DNA of 64,000 nucleotides, taken from the NCBI GenBank assembly GCA_037127315.1, contig JBBBDQ010001944.1, forward strand, positions 357,001-421,000, given 5' to 3'. The first letter of the stretch is position 1; every line of letters begins with the position of its first letter. The stretch is from Ascarosepion bandense. Lineage: Eukaryota; Mollusca; Cephalopoda; Sepiida; Sepiidae. This document shows positions 10,091-20,275 of this stretch, piece by piece. The position numbers and the translations under genes were made by a program. The notes beneath the pieces are model-generated. The model was not told the DNA's origin. It searched no databases and was given only the letters and a program-made list of their open reading frames with translations.

Positions 10091-10615
10091 GTCAGTCGGC
10101 AAATGTGCTGGAAGCGAACTGATGCAGATATTGTCAGTCTCTCACCGGCGTGACGTGGCTTCCCTTTACCTCTTCTATAAATACTTTCACGGCGTCTGCT
10201 CCGATGAACTTAGATCACTGGTGCTCCCTAGATACGAATTTGCACGAGCTACTAGATTAGCAACTGGGTCCTACCTTTTTACAGTGAAACCGATAAAATG
10301 TAACCACAATTTCTACTCCAATAATTTCTTTTCTCGCACTTCCCGCCTGTAGAATTCCCTTTCCACATACTTGCTTCCCCGACAGCTACAAACTCCAGGA
10401 ATTTAAATGTAAGGTCAATAGACACTTCCTAACACACTAACTCGCATCTATTCTCCCAAACACTCTTCCCATTTACATCCTTACCCGTCAATCACTCTCC
10501 TTCTGACATTTCCTATATCTAACCACTCTTTCTCTTTACCTTCCCCTATGTAACCCCCTGCGCAATAGTGGCAGTGGAATGCCTTGCTTGCGGTGAAATG
10601 ATTAAAAAAATATTG
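10091..10615 (+). mobile_element. CR1/Jockey-like LINE, 3' end of ORF2 and 3' UTR
   Basis: Well-preserved C-terminal segment: SHRRDVASLYLFYKYFHG, CSDELRSLVLPRYEF, NNFFSRTSRL (10122-10350), then a pyrimidine-rich UTR. It ends CCCCCTGCGCAATAGTGG...GAAATGATTAAAAAAA near 10612. This 3' end defines the family and recurs at 11.4, 25.0, 60.9, 61.2 and 63.1 kb. Confidence 0.85.
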
Positions 10616-11059
10616 TGGACTCAGGTTTACTCACCGGAGTTGCTTGCAGGAACTCCTATCTATTCATGACTTGGTACCGCAAGAACGCCGATATTATTCA
10701 ACTGCTGATCAGTATGGCGTCTCAAGACGCTACGCCAAAGTTCGGGCTCTTAACTACCGATCAGAAGAAGCAAGCGAAAACTTCAAACTCGCTACCTACT
10801 CTATGAAGAGACGTTGCACAATCCATACGCATCACATAAAACTCGTTACAACACCACTATTTAAGCCTAAAGAGAGGCAAGGAACCGGGGACGTTTTCTA
10901 AATAGAAAACATGAGATTAGTCTCTCCTCCTGTTCAAGAGAAGGCGGAGGAGTATGAACCGGGTTATAGAAGAAGCTATCTACTCTTATTGATAATAATA
11001 TTTACAAAGTTTTAAATTAATACATGTCAATAATAACTTAGTATAATCCATTACTGGCA
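10616..11059. other. Unassigned, with a weak repeat remnant at 10880-10990
   Basis: An 85-codon plus frame at 10644-10901 (containing TADQYGVSRRYAKVRALN) overlaps another open frame. I do not recognise it. The stretch 10920-10975 weakly resembles, in reverse, the GATAGACTAAACTATCGCCC block of the LINE 3' region at 24.84 kb. Confidence 0.35.
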
Positions 11060-11445
11060 TATGGTTTCTTTTTAATTTTTTTTACAATTATTTTCATGGC
11101 AATTGCTTTGATAAGTTTTTCCTGGTTCTCCATCCACTTGTATTTACTCGTGTTACTAGAATGCCACCCTTTTACCGTCGAAATAAGTAAATGTAACTCC
11201 TCTTCTGCTTTACAGGTTCTCTTCTCGCACTTACCGTTTGTGGAACTTCCTGCCGTTTTCTGCTTCCCTGATAGTTTCAATTTCCAAAATTTTAAATATA
11301 GCTTCAATTGCCAACTTCTACCTACTTGATTCCCATTCGTCAGTTTTGCTTTTTTCGCCATTCTCTACACCTAGTTTTTTTTCTCCCCCTAACCCCCTGC
11401 GCACCAGTGATGATATATTTTGTTTAGGGTGAAATGATTATATAT
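11060..11445 (+). mobile_element. CR1/Jockey-like LINE 3' end
   Basis: Translated remnants FYNYFHGNCFDKFF and SLLALTVCGTSCRFLLP align with the C-terminus of the family. The copy ends CCCCCTGCGCACCAGTGATG...GTGAAATGATTA. Both the 107-codon minus frame and the plus frames here are by-products of this relic. Confidence 0.75.
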
Positions 11446-11568
11446 GAACATATTATTGATTCAAAAAAAGATAAAAAACGGAAGTGCGATACTTCTAACC
11501 AAAAATTTAAAAAAAAACATATCTAGAGAGCTCAAGTTATTTTCACTAATAGTTATGTAAATTAAATG

Positions 11569-11862
11569 TCAGTTAGTTAAGTATCATACGTATTACACGC
11601 TTGGGCGATCATGTCTCGAAAGAGACATAACAGATTGGGCAGAAGTTGATCCCGCAGTAGGTTTGCATTTTTTTCTGTTGTAGACTAGTTGCCGGCCAAG
11701 CTATAGAACCCAATCTGCGCTGTTATTTAACCCATAACTGGAGCGAAGAGACGGATTAATACTTTTCTCAAGAGCATTTGAATGTATGAAATTCAACTGA
11801 TATTCGTTCTCGGATCCCCGATTTCTAGTTCCGAGCCGATATCCACTGCACCACATCGCACA
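11569..11862 (-). mobile_element. SINE-A copy, full length
   Basis: From a tRNA-like head near 11860 (GTGCAGTGGATATCGGCTCGG) to a CTTAACTAACTGAC terminus at 11569. It keeps the CATGTCTCGAAAGAGACAT stem-loop and has a short deletion in the ACGCA/AATAC part of the body. Confidence 0.85.
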
Positions 11863-12977
11863 AATTAAATGTAAATCTTCCAAAAATTAATTATATTGCA
11901 GTTTAATCGGCGGACAACAGAGATTTACAAAATTTATCGTTCCAATAAAATAAACTTTAAGACTAGAAACACTGTTCTGACAAATTTGAAAATATGTAAT
12001 CGTAGAAAGAAAAAAAATGTTATTTGTAGTTAATAAGTAAGATAAATACAATAGAAATAAATTATAGACAATATTGTTAAAAATGATAAAAAAAACTACA
12101 TTTGAATAATAATAAGAAAGTTCAGAAAGGAAGGAAATCAACGCAGAGACAAACAAAACAAATGTTAGAGAAAGAAATCAACACATAGATAAACAAAACG
12201 AACTTCTTGACACGTTAATGATTTTCCTACAATTTCGAAATTTACGTCTGCATTCACAAAAAGAAAAAAAATATCACACTGAAATATAGAATAGATTAGA
12301 ATTATTCATGCCAATGTATAAGTAATTTAATAAATACAGGACATTGAATGCTTTTAATAATTCTTAGTGAGACACGCTTATTAATAAAACTCGATACATA
12401 ACAGTTATTTAAAAAAATAAAACAATCAATGGATAACAAGACTTAACTGAAAAAATAAACACATATGTATATTAATAATTAAAGATTATAAATGAATAAT
12501 GATATAACAAAATTCACGAATTAATAAACAACAAAAAATGGATAATACTTCCCTTTCAAAATACATTGCTTTCTTTGAGCAATGACAAAACACGTCCATT
12601 CACATCGACGTCAGAGTTACTATCTGTATAGATGAATGAGAAAATAAATTGATTGTTCTCACTGATATAACGGAATAGAATGCAATCAAGAAAAAAATCC
12701 TGGCAATTAAAAATAAAAACACCTAATGACTGAATAAATTAATGGTACTATTAAACGTTTCCTTAAAAGGAAAAATTCGGCAGTCAATGTCAGTTCTACG
12801 CGATTTACGCTTTTCTTCACTGCCACCGTGACGTTTCTTTTCCTCTATTCTCTAGTCTAGTAACTGTTCTCCTCAACTCTAATGGTAATGACAATGTCAG
12901 CAGTTTCCTTATAAAGAAATATATGTTCTTCATTTACCGAGCAGTCAAGTTCACTAAATGCTTATTTTCCTGCTTAT
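11863..12977. other. Very AT-rich unassigned sequence
   Basis: No gene found. Near 12885-12960, TTTCCTTATAAAGAAATAT and ACCGAGCAGTCAAGTTCACT weakly resemble the interior of the piggyBac-type MITE at 4006-4235, but no TTAA-bounded inverted repeats were seen. Confidence 0.4.
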
Positions 12978-13287
12978 GTCCGTTGTGGCGCAATGTATAT
13001 CGGCTCGGAACGAGAAATCAGGGAGCCAAGTTCGAATTTCAGTTGAATTACTTGCATTCACTTACGCGCAAATAACCTTGGGAAAAGTATTAATCCGTCT
13101 TTTCCCTCCAGTTATGAGTTAAATAATAGAACAGATTTGGTTCTATAGCCTTGGTCGGCAAGCAGTCCACCGTAGAAAGCAATGGCAACCTACTGCGGGA
13201 TAATCTTCTGCCCAGTTAGTCATGTCTCTTTCGAGACATGATCGCCCAAGCGTGTATCACGTATGGCACTTAACTAACTGACTGAGT
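12978..13287 (+). mobile_element. SINE-A copy, full length
   Basis: A tRNA-like head (TGGCGCAATGTATATCGGCT, then AGTTCGAATTTCAG) is followed by the complete body. CATGTCTCTTTCGAGACATG is intact, and the copy ends CACTTAACTAACTGACTGAG. Confidence 0.9.
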
Positions 13288-14018
13288 ATTAATAGGGTAT
13301 TTTCTTTCCTAATCCTTTGTTTGAAGTGGTGTGGAACGCCAACATCTTAATTATGCTATGTTACATGTGCTATACATTTTAATTGTTATTTCTGTAGAAC
13401 GTAATCAAGTGACGTGGTGTTTGTTTGTAATTCTGTTGTGTAAAATTTCGAAGAACGATGGTCCTAACTACGATGCATCTGCTTTATACGAACCAAGCTA
13501 TTGTTAATGATGAAAGTTATTGTATAGAGCTTACAGTTTAGATAATTCTGAACAATTATACCACCATACGTGACATGTATATAAAAGACTGAACCTGATG
13601 ATACTACTTGGGAATCTGATCTAAAATGTTAGAAAAATGGAAAATGTGCGAATGAGCCTAAACAATAAGGACAATTAATAACACTGATGACGAAATGCGG
13701 CGATAAATATTCCAATTCAAGCGCTGATAATGCAAAAACATGAAAAAAAAAAGGGTAGAGATTCATGAAAACTTCACGGAAATTAATTTCCGAGTATGAA
13801 CGTTTTGTTAGTCAATTAAAGCCAGAATGTATTTCAGATTGTAAGAATTTTTTTTAATATAAAAAGAATTTATTAATAAAAGTGTTGTGGATTCCGGGTA
13901 AGAAACCGCAAAAAATAATGAACAACAAAACAGATATTTGAGATAGAAAAATAAGTTATATTAAACGTAAAAATACAAACTCGAATGCAGGTTAGTAATT
14001 CAGAAATACGATTAGTAG

Positions 14019-14020
<2 letters not shown>
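13288..14020. other. Unassigned AT-rich sequence
   Basis: No recognisable gene, repeat end or structured RNA. It runs into an (AT)n tract. Confidence 0.4.

Positions 14021-14069
<49 letters not shown>
14021..14069. repeat. (AT)n microsatellite
   Basis: About 24 uninterrupted AT units immediately 3' of the minus-strand Penelope-like element. Confidence 0.95.
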
Positions 14070-14071
<2 letters not shown>

Positions 14072-15640
14072 AAAGAATATTAAAAAGTTTTGAGTTTAAA
14101 AATGTGTTTTTTGGACAGTATTTGTTTATTTCTATTATTATATTTTATATTTCAGACCGCCCTCAGTCCTTCATCAGAAACAAATGATTTTAAAATTTGA
14201 ATTAGTAACGTATTTCGCGAGATTTCGCGAGAGCGTCTGTGAATAGTCTGTTTACACAACGTGACGCGTTTGTTTACATCACGTGACGCGTTTGTAGAGA
14301 GAGTTTGTTTTTACGTGACGTTGAAAGCGACAGAAAAAAAACATTTGGAAACGTAAACCTATCTTTAATAATACTTATAAATTTGATTGAGATTAAAAAA
14401 AAAATTTTTTGTGTGTTAAGATGAAATTTATTAATTGGCATATATCTGTGATTTGGTTGTTAGGTAGTTTGCTTTTAAGGAACTCATGGCAAGCTGATAC
14501 TCCTTCAACATGTGGAACGTTCGTGTACAGAGACGTAACATCCATCGTTACTAGGATATTATCATCGTGGACTAAGTTAATATTTTGTAATTTGTTGAGA
14601 AAGTCAGTAGTGTCTCTAATATAACTACGTATGTCAGGCAATAAAAGTTTTAGGATATTGTCTATGTACCCAGTTATAAGTTCTGTGAGGGTACCAATGC
14701 CTGATATTATGGGTCTGCCAGGTGGTGTGATTTTAAGAGCTTTTGAAATTTTATAAATCTCTTCATTATGTCATTGTTTAGTATGATGTGTGTTGGATGA
14801 AGAGGTGTTGGGGTGTTTTTCTGAAATGATTTTGGGAAGTTTATGTAGTTTTAAGATAGTGTAGAATGTTGCTGTTTTGGGGTTCTCAGGAATAAGAGAT
14901 TTTATTTTATTTTTTATGCTGTGATTCAGGTTCTGAATGAGAAGAGATAATTCTGTTTTGTAAGTGCTGGTCGGATCTAGAGGTAGGGGTACATAGAACC
15001 TGTTATTTTGAAGTTGTGATTCTGCTTCTTTAATATAGTTGTTGGTGTCTAAGATGGTTGTAGCTCCGCCCTTATCGGCTGGTACGATAATTATGTTTCG
15101 GTTGTTTTTAAGTGTATACATGGCGTGGTGTTCTACTTTGGATATGTTGTGTTTTTTTGTTTGGTGTCCTTTGTTTTTTAAGAAGTTATCCATGTGTTGT
15201 CTGGCTTTGTTGGCATATTGATCCAAGTGTTGGTTACGTCTGGTTGGTGGAGTCCATAGGGTATTATTTTTCGTTAGAGGGCGTTTGGAGTATGATTGTT
15301 TAGCGTTGTTGTCAGTAGAAGTGGATCTGTTGTCTGAGAAATATTCTTTTAGTCTCAGTCTACGGAGGTATTTTTCCATATCGTAGCAAAGGTTTATATA
15401 TATACAAGTCTTTGAAGTGAAACCGTGCGGGAATTAGTCGGAATTGACGGGTGCTGTGTAATACTGTTCTGACTGAGTTGAGCTCAGAGCTACTATGACT
15501 ACTAATTCGGTATTCTTTGTGAAACTTCATTATCTTGCGGATCTCTTACGATGTTTCGGATCGACTCCTGTTCACTCTATGGCAGGAGTATATGTATACT
15601 CTAGTCGAGACAATTATGATAGAAAAAGTGGAGATCCCAC
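14070..15640 (-). mobile_element. Penelope-like element, decayed
   Basis: The minus strand encodes Penelope reverse transcriptase landmarks: IIVPADKGGATTILDTNNYI and FYTILKLHKLPK (ORF 14771-15379), then, after an internal frame break, NILVTMDVTSLYTNVPH (14393-14641), which carries the TMDVTSLYTN palm motif with its Asp. The catalytic YxDD region and the GIY-YIG endonuclease are absent. The minus-strand 5' region to 15640 has a hairpin around ACTCCTG...CAGGAGT. A hammerhead-like core lies at 14150-14177. Non-functional. Confidence 0.85.
14150..14177 (-). ncRNA. Hammerhead-ribozyme-like core in Penelope terminus
   Basis: On the minus strand CTGATGA is followed by A, a 5-bp stem GGACT/GGTCT with loop GAGGGC, then GAAA. 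CUGANGA-stem II-GAAA is the hammerhead core, and Penelope elements are known to carry such ribozymes. Stem III and the cleavage triplet are not obvious, so activity is doubtful. Confidence 0.4.
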
Positions 15641-15651
15641 AACAAAAAGTT

Positions 15652-15930
15652 TTAGTGATTAAGCCATAACTGAAAGAGAAGAGGTGGGTTATTTATTTAC
15701 TTTTTGCAAGGTCATATGTGCGAAGTGTATATAACGAAATCAACAGAAATTAGAACTTGGCTTTCCAATTTACATTTCCGAATAGGTATCTGATACACCA
15801 CACACACATTCAAACTTTCTACACCAGGGATTCTCAAGCGGTTACCCATCTAGATACTGACCAGGCTCGACGTTGCTTAAATTCTGTAATCAGATGAGAA
15901 CTAGTTTTTCAACTAAACCATGATCATGAA
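15652..15930 (-). mobile_element. Chimeric 5S rRNA/tRNA SINE, single copy
   Basis: On the minus strand, 15930 to about 15820 matches 5S rRNA: AATTTAAGCAACGTCGAGCC (box A side), CTGGTCAGTATCTAGATGGG and a box C like GATGGGTAACCGCTTGAGAA. It continues into a tRNA-like head (TGGTGTATCAG A-box fit near 15795) and a body (TGTATATAACGAAATCAACAG on the plus strand) homologous to SINE-A, ending at AGTTATGGCTTAAT. Its 5S end abuts the mariner at 15904. No TSD resolved. Confidence 0.8.
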
Positions 15931-17430
15931 CTTTATCTCGTTTCCTTACAAAAGTAATGCTAATAAAATGTGGAATATTTAAAGCCCGATAAAAATTAAC
16001 TAAAAAAGCGGAAAAGCATAATAAACAAAGGAAAAGGAAACGATAAAAAACAGTTATGAAGTCGCAGATGACGAAATATTATTTTTGTTTTGTTATGTTT
16101 ATCTGCGCAGCTGCATATTCAATTTGAAGGCCTTGTGGGAATTTGGTAAAGTGTACAGGATGAGACGAGTAAACTGTCGTCATTTTATATTTTCAATTTG
16201 GCCCATGAGCGTCGTTTGAATTTGCTTTTGTCGACTACACTGTATAGCAGAATCAGGTGGGCGCAGTCTGTGGAAACAAAGAACACCATGACGCAATTCA
16301 CTTCACCAGAAATTTGGAAACGGCACGTTGTAATGCTTGACATTCGAGTCAGAAGCTCCGACATTTGCGAGCAAATTGAAGACAGTCAGTGCAGAACATT
16401 TGGAAACAGTTGGATGAGTTTAATGGTGATTACGAATATACTGCAGCTCGGAAAACAATCTTTTGATGAGAAAATAACACGTGAATTTAATGGTGAAGTT
16501 CTCATACTCAATACGGATGCCTACATCAAGTGCCTTGAGGAGTTAGTTTTGCACTCGGAGAAAAAGGTTGATGCTGGATGGCCTTATCTCTGGCAATAGA
16601 ACTCTGCTCAATGCATAACAACCAGAAAAATCTAGTCATAGCTGTCAGACAATTTCATCACCCATTTAAATTTTGGCCACGTAACCCCCCAGACTGAAGT
16701 CTCCTTGATTATTTTGTGTGGGACGCAGTTGAGGGAGAGACCAGCAAAACTTTTTGTAACACCACAAATGAAATGAAGGCCAGGGTTATGGTAGAATTCA
16801 CCAAATAAAACAAGGAAAAGTCCCTGAAGAGATTCCAAAGTCTTGGTTGAAGCCAATGGCGATTGTATTGGATAAATTTACTATTTATTATTTCAAGAAA
16901 AGTTTGTGTAATTTTCGTAAATATATCCCTAAGAACGAGATGTACAGTATTAATTTCTATATTGCGTCATTTAGACGAGAATTTATCCATCGCACCCTCT
17001 ATATCGGCTAAAATGTGATATCAGTGTTATTTTCATTTTTTGGGTCATTTAGACGATAATGTATACCTTGCAACCTTTACAACTTTTCAAAAGAAATCTT
17101 TGTGGAAGGGGTCTTCGAAAAACAACGAAATTCTTTTTGTCAAATCTGTACATCTAATGATTCTAAAGTTTATATCTCATTATATAGCATGAATAAATAA
17201 AATAATGACTTTCTATTGATGCTATTTAGATATCTGTTTCTATTTTATTGTGAGGTGACTTATAAAAATGTTCTGTCTGTGTCCGTCATAACATCGTGTT
17301 TAATTTCGTTGTTCTCATCGATAACCATTATACTTCCAAAAGCATACTTTTATAAATATTCCACATTTTATTAGCAGTAGTTTTATAAGGAAACGAGATA
17401 AAGTGCATGATCATGGTTTAGTTTAAAAAC
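15904..17430 (+). mobile_element. Mariner-like transposon, internally deleted
   Basis: Near-identical inverted repeats of about 78 bp lie at 15904-15981 and 17354-17430 (for example ACTAAACCATGATCATG near the left edge). Between them are transposase remnants: FTSPEIWKRHVVMLDI (N-terminal region) fused after an internal deletion to NTDAYIKCLEELVL (16198-16599), then out-of-frame WPRNPPD and FVWDAVEGETSKT. The catalytic core is largely missing. The junction of the left repeat with a 5S-tRNA SINE is repeated at 57.2-57.3 kb. Confidence 0.75.
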
Positions 17431-17589
17431 TTCAAAACTTTTTTGGTTAAAAGATAATTTTTCTAGCTTTAAATATCAAATTTCTCAGCTTTTTTTAAAT
17501 CATGCCACCCCAAGCAAGACTAGTATGCAGCTCGTACGTCGTGGATCATATTTTATAAAAGTGAAAAAGAACACTGAGAACAGGGAGGA

Positions 17590-18830
17590 TTGAATAAAGA
17601 ACAAAAGATGAACGGGGTTCAAGAAGACGAAAGATGACGATTGACATCACATCTAATTTTTTCAAGATTGTGTCTATCAGGAAGCAAATAAATGGAATAG
17701 ACATAAGTGGGAGGTACTAGAAAATAAACCTTTTAGAATAGATGTTGCGGTCACATTTAACGATATCAAGAGTAAAAGGGCAAGACCTGGATACCAATCT
17801 TGTAGCAGGCTTAAATTCATATGGCCAAATCACCAGAAGAAAAAACTCATCAGAGCACTTGCCATAAAAAATATTATTAAAAAAAACATAAGGAAGCCAC
17901 GTTACGTCGGTAAGAAAGTGACTGAAGCCGAGATGCCAAGTCAGGATTGATTACATTGCAGATCCTTCTTTGGATTTGTCAAGAACCTTTAGATTAAAAG
18001 CAGAAGCAGCGGAGCAGAAAAGTCAAAAATATTCAATGCACGAATGAATGATCTATCTAAATCTAAACTTATTTATAAATAGATCTTTTTCTCTGTGTGT
18101 GTGTCTGTGTGTATCCGTTACCTATAGACTCCGAAACGGCTGAACCGATTTTCTTGAAAATTTACACAGTTCTACTACAAGCGTCTGCCAGAGTTCTTAG
18201 CTAGGTTTTATGTCGAGGTACCCCCGATACATATCGAAAATCGTTAATCGAAAAAACCGGGTTATAGAAAGAGTGGTTTGATTTTAATCAAATTTGATAC
18301 ACTCATAGACAAAGACATAAGAAACAATATTCAGAAGTTTCAAGTTTTCAGTTCTTAAAATAGTGCAGAAAATTTGATATTGATACCAGGAAATCAAAAT
18401 ATGACTTACATCCATTCATTTTTCTTTTAGTCTACAGTTTCGCTTTAACTGGAAACACCTATTGCTTTTTAGTCTTTCGTGCCAACGTCTAAAGAGTCTT
18501 AGCTCCAGTACCATGGATTAGTTTTAAAGCTTCCATTACACCCGAGCAACGCGGGGCTATACTGCTAGTCTATTTATAAATGTACAAGATAGACTTTAAC
18601 AAGAAAAATTTTTTAACACAGTGACCCAAATCTTTGGGCAGCTATTGATTCAATGTAGTTGTTCCACTTCAAGACGATTGAAAAAGTAAAGCCAAGGAGG
18701 TACAATGTTTTGCTGTTCAGGAGACTAGCGATAGTCATATTGATGATAAGTAGGAAGTATTGTCTATGGTGATTAAAAGAGATCAATGCCAAAGCATTTG
18801 AATCCCCCTAAGACTCAGAATCAACAACTT
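17590..18830 (-). mobile_element. CR1/Jockey-like LINE, split by a Helitron
   Basis: Minus-strand remnants in order: a reverse-transcriptase segment after the YADD box (LLCFNHHRQYF, IASLLNSKTLYLLG, WNNYIESI at 18640-18800), the Helitron 18062-18568, then STVRPCIEYF, SHFLTDVTWLPYVFF and FSKRFIF (17600-18060). Heavily mutated. It provides the host sequence that dates the Helitron insertion. Confidence 0.7.
18062..18568 (+). mobile_element. Complete non-autonomous Helitron (507 bp)
   Basis: Starts TCTAAACTTATTTATAAAT after a flanking A (18061). It ends CCCGAGCAACGCGGGG (hairpin), then CTATACTG, then CTAG (18565-18568) followed by a flanking T. Both termini, the subterminal hairpin and the A/T target fit Helitrons. 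No coding sequence is present, so it would depend on an autonomous Rep/Hel element. A (GT)n tract lies near the 5' end, and an AAACGGCTGAACCGATTTTC block is shared with the other copies. Confidence 0.85.
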
Positions 18831-18879
18831 AGCTCTTAAGTAGTATACTAAAAAAGAGCAAATGCCAACAATCCCGCAT

Positions 18880-19333
18880 ACAACAACACCTTTTACCCTA
18901 AATACAAAATCCTTTTCGAACAAAAAAGAAGCGCAATTAATACGTTCGTTCTCAGAATGATTGCTATCGCCATCGACGCTGCCTTATCAACAACCAAATT
19001 TCTCCAACCAACAACAGCCAAAATCCCACCTTGGAAAATCATTAGGCCCAAAATAGATTTAAGATTATGCAAACACAAAAAAAATCCAATAATATTCCAA
19101 GATGATCTTGACAAAATCAAAGAAAATTCCTCAAATGGTGCACACATCTATACAGACGGGTCTAAACAAAACAACGCAACTGCTAGTGCAGCGGTACTTA
19201 ATAAATCAATCCAAAGTCAAACAAACCTCCCCAAAGAAACATTTTTGGTGCATAAATTCACACACTAACCCTAGCACTCAGTGTAGTTTCTAACAATAAA
19301 TTTCCCAAATATGTTATCTTTTCGGACTCCCAA
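18880..19333 (+). mobile_element. I-clade LINE fragment with RNase H domain
   Basis: The plus frame 18957-19268 encodes TAKIPPWKIIRPKIDL, then AHIYTDGSKQNNATASAAVL. The second is the start of an RNase H domain (YTDGS with the first catalytic Asp), as in I/R1/Jockey-group LINEs. After a frameshift, a VSNNKFPKYVIFSDSQC-like segment carries a later catalytic Asp (SDSQ). The copy is cut at 19333 by a Helitron fragment. It is the only RNase H-bearing LINE seen here. Confidence 0.75.
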
Positions 19334-19368
19334 TGTAAACTTATTTATAAATGGAACTTTTTTTTTTT

Positions 19369-19405
<37 letters not shown>

Positions 19406-19492
19406 GTTACCTATAGATTCTGAAACGGCTGAACCGATTTTCTTGAAAATTTACACAGTTGTATTATAAGCGTCTGCGAGTGTTCTTTAAGG
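19334..19492 (+). mobile_element. Helitron 5' fragment
   Basis: TGTAAACTTATTTATAAATGG is followed by a T-run and a (GT)n tract, then the shared AAACGGCTGAACCGATTTTC block. It ends abruptly after GTCTGCGAGTGTTCTT. The hairpin 3' end is absent. Confidence 0.7.
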
Positions 19493-19494
19493 AC

Positions 19495-19560
19495 CTGAAG
19501 AAGGCCGGAGCGTACAACGGCCGAAACGTCGTATAAATGAAAACAAAAATGAGAACAATA
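19495..19560 (+). ncRNA. Hammerhead-ribozyme-like motif, Penelope-type terminus
   Basis: CTGAAGA (19495-19501), one extra A, stem II GGCCG/CGGCC (19503-19507 with 19518-19522), GAAA (19523-19526), then palindromic ACGT and C at 19530. This reproduces the CUGANGA...GAAA core. A self-complementary ACGU could form stem III only between two copies, as reported for short-stem hammerheads in retroelements. Stem I is weak (GGAC against GUAU). Confidence 0.5.
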
Positions 19561-20159
19561 GTCCGAATAAGGTAAATGCTACCTCATCTCAGAAATATAG
19601 ACAAATAATAAATAATTTAGATGCAGAGCAGAATGTTAATCAAAATCTTTCCTGGTCCGACTGAGAAGTTTTCCAGACTTTCTAGTATGTAAAATGTATT
19701 TCTCAGATTTCTCAATAAAACTACGAGTTTTCCAAATTGTCTTTTTTCGTTGATAGGGAAAAAAAGCAACAAAAACAAAAAAAATCAGAAACCCAAAGAC
19801 AACTGACAAGCGATTCGATATAACGCTACGTAAACTTCTTTGAATGAATGATGTGAATTCACTTGACACGGACATTATATACATTACCGTCCCAAACGTA
19901 TGGGGAGATAAGTTTATTTGGAACTCTTCAAACCGAAATCCTACAAAAAGTATTTTTATTTTTTTTATTTTGATTTTCCTCACTTTTTCTTTTTTTCTGA
20001 AGGGGATCAATATCCTCATCACACTTGCCGAGTGTTACGAGATTTATCTGGTTAACCGTCTATGGAATAAGGGCCGTGTCCTTTTTTACTATTAAAGAAA
20101 TATCCCGCGAATCAATTGCAAATTGCTTAAAAAGTTTGAAACACGCACTGCTATTTTTA
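19561..20159. other. Unassigned sequence
   Basis: No element termini recognised. The 128-codon minus frame 19636-20022 is dominated by Lys/Phe/Ile from AT-rich DNA and shows no domain. Confidence 0.4.
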
Positions 20160-20275
20160 TCACTACTCATCATCATCACCATCATCATCACAACTTTCAT
20201 AAACATCATCATCATTTTCATCGCCTTCACGAGCATCACCACCACCAACATCATCATAATCATCCTCATCAAGCT
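20160..20275. repeat. Imperfect (CAT)n tract
   Basis: Interrupted CAT/ATC trinucleotides on the plus strand. They generate spurious His/Met/Asp-rich frames on both strands. Confidence 0.85.
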
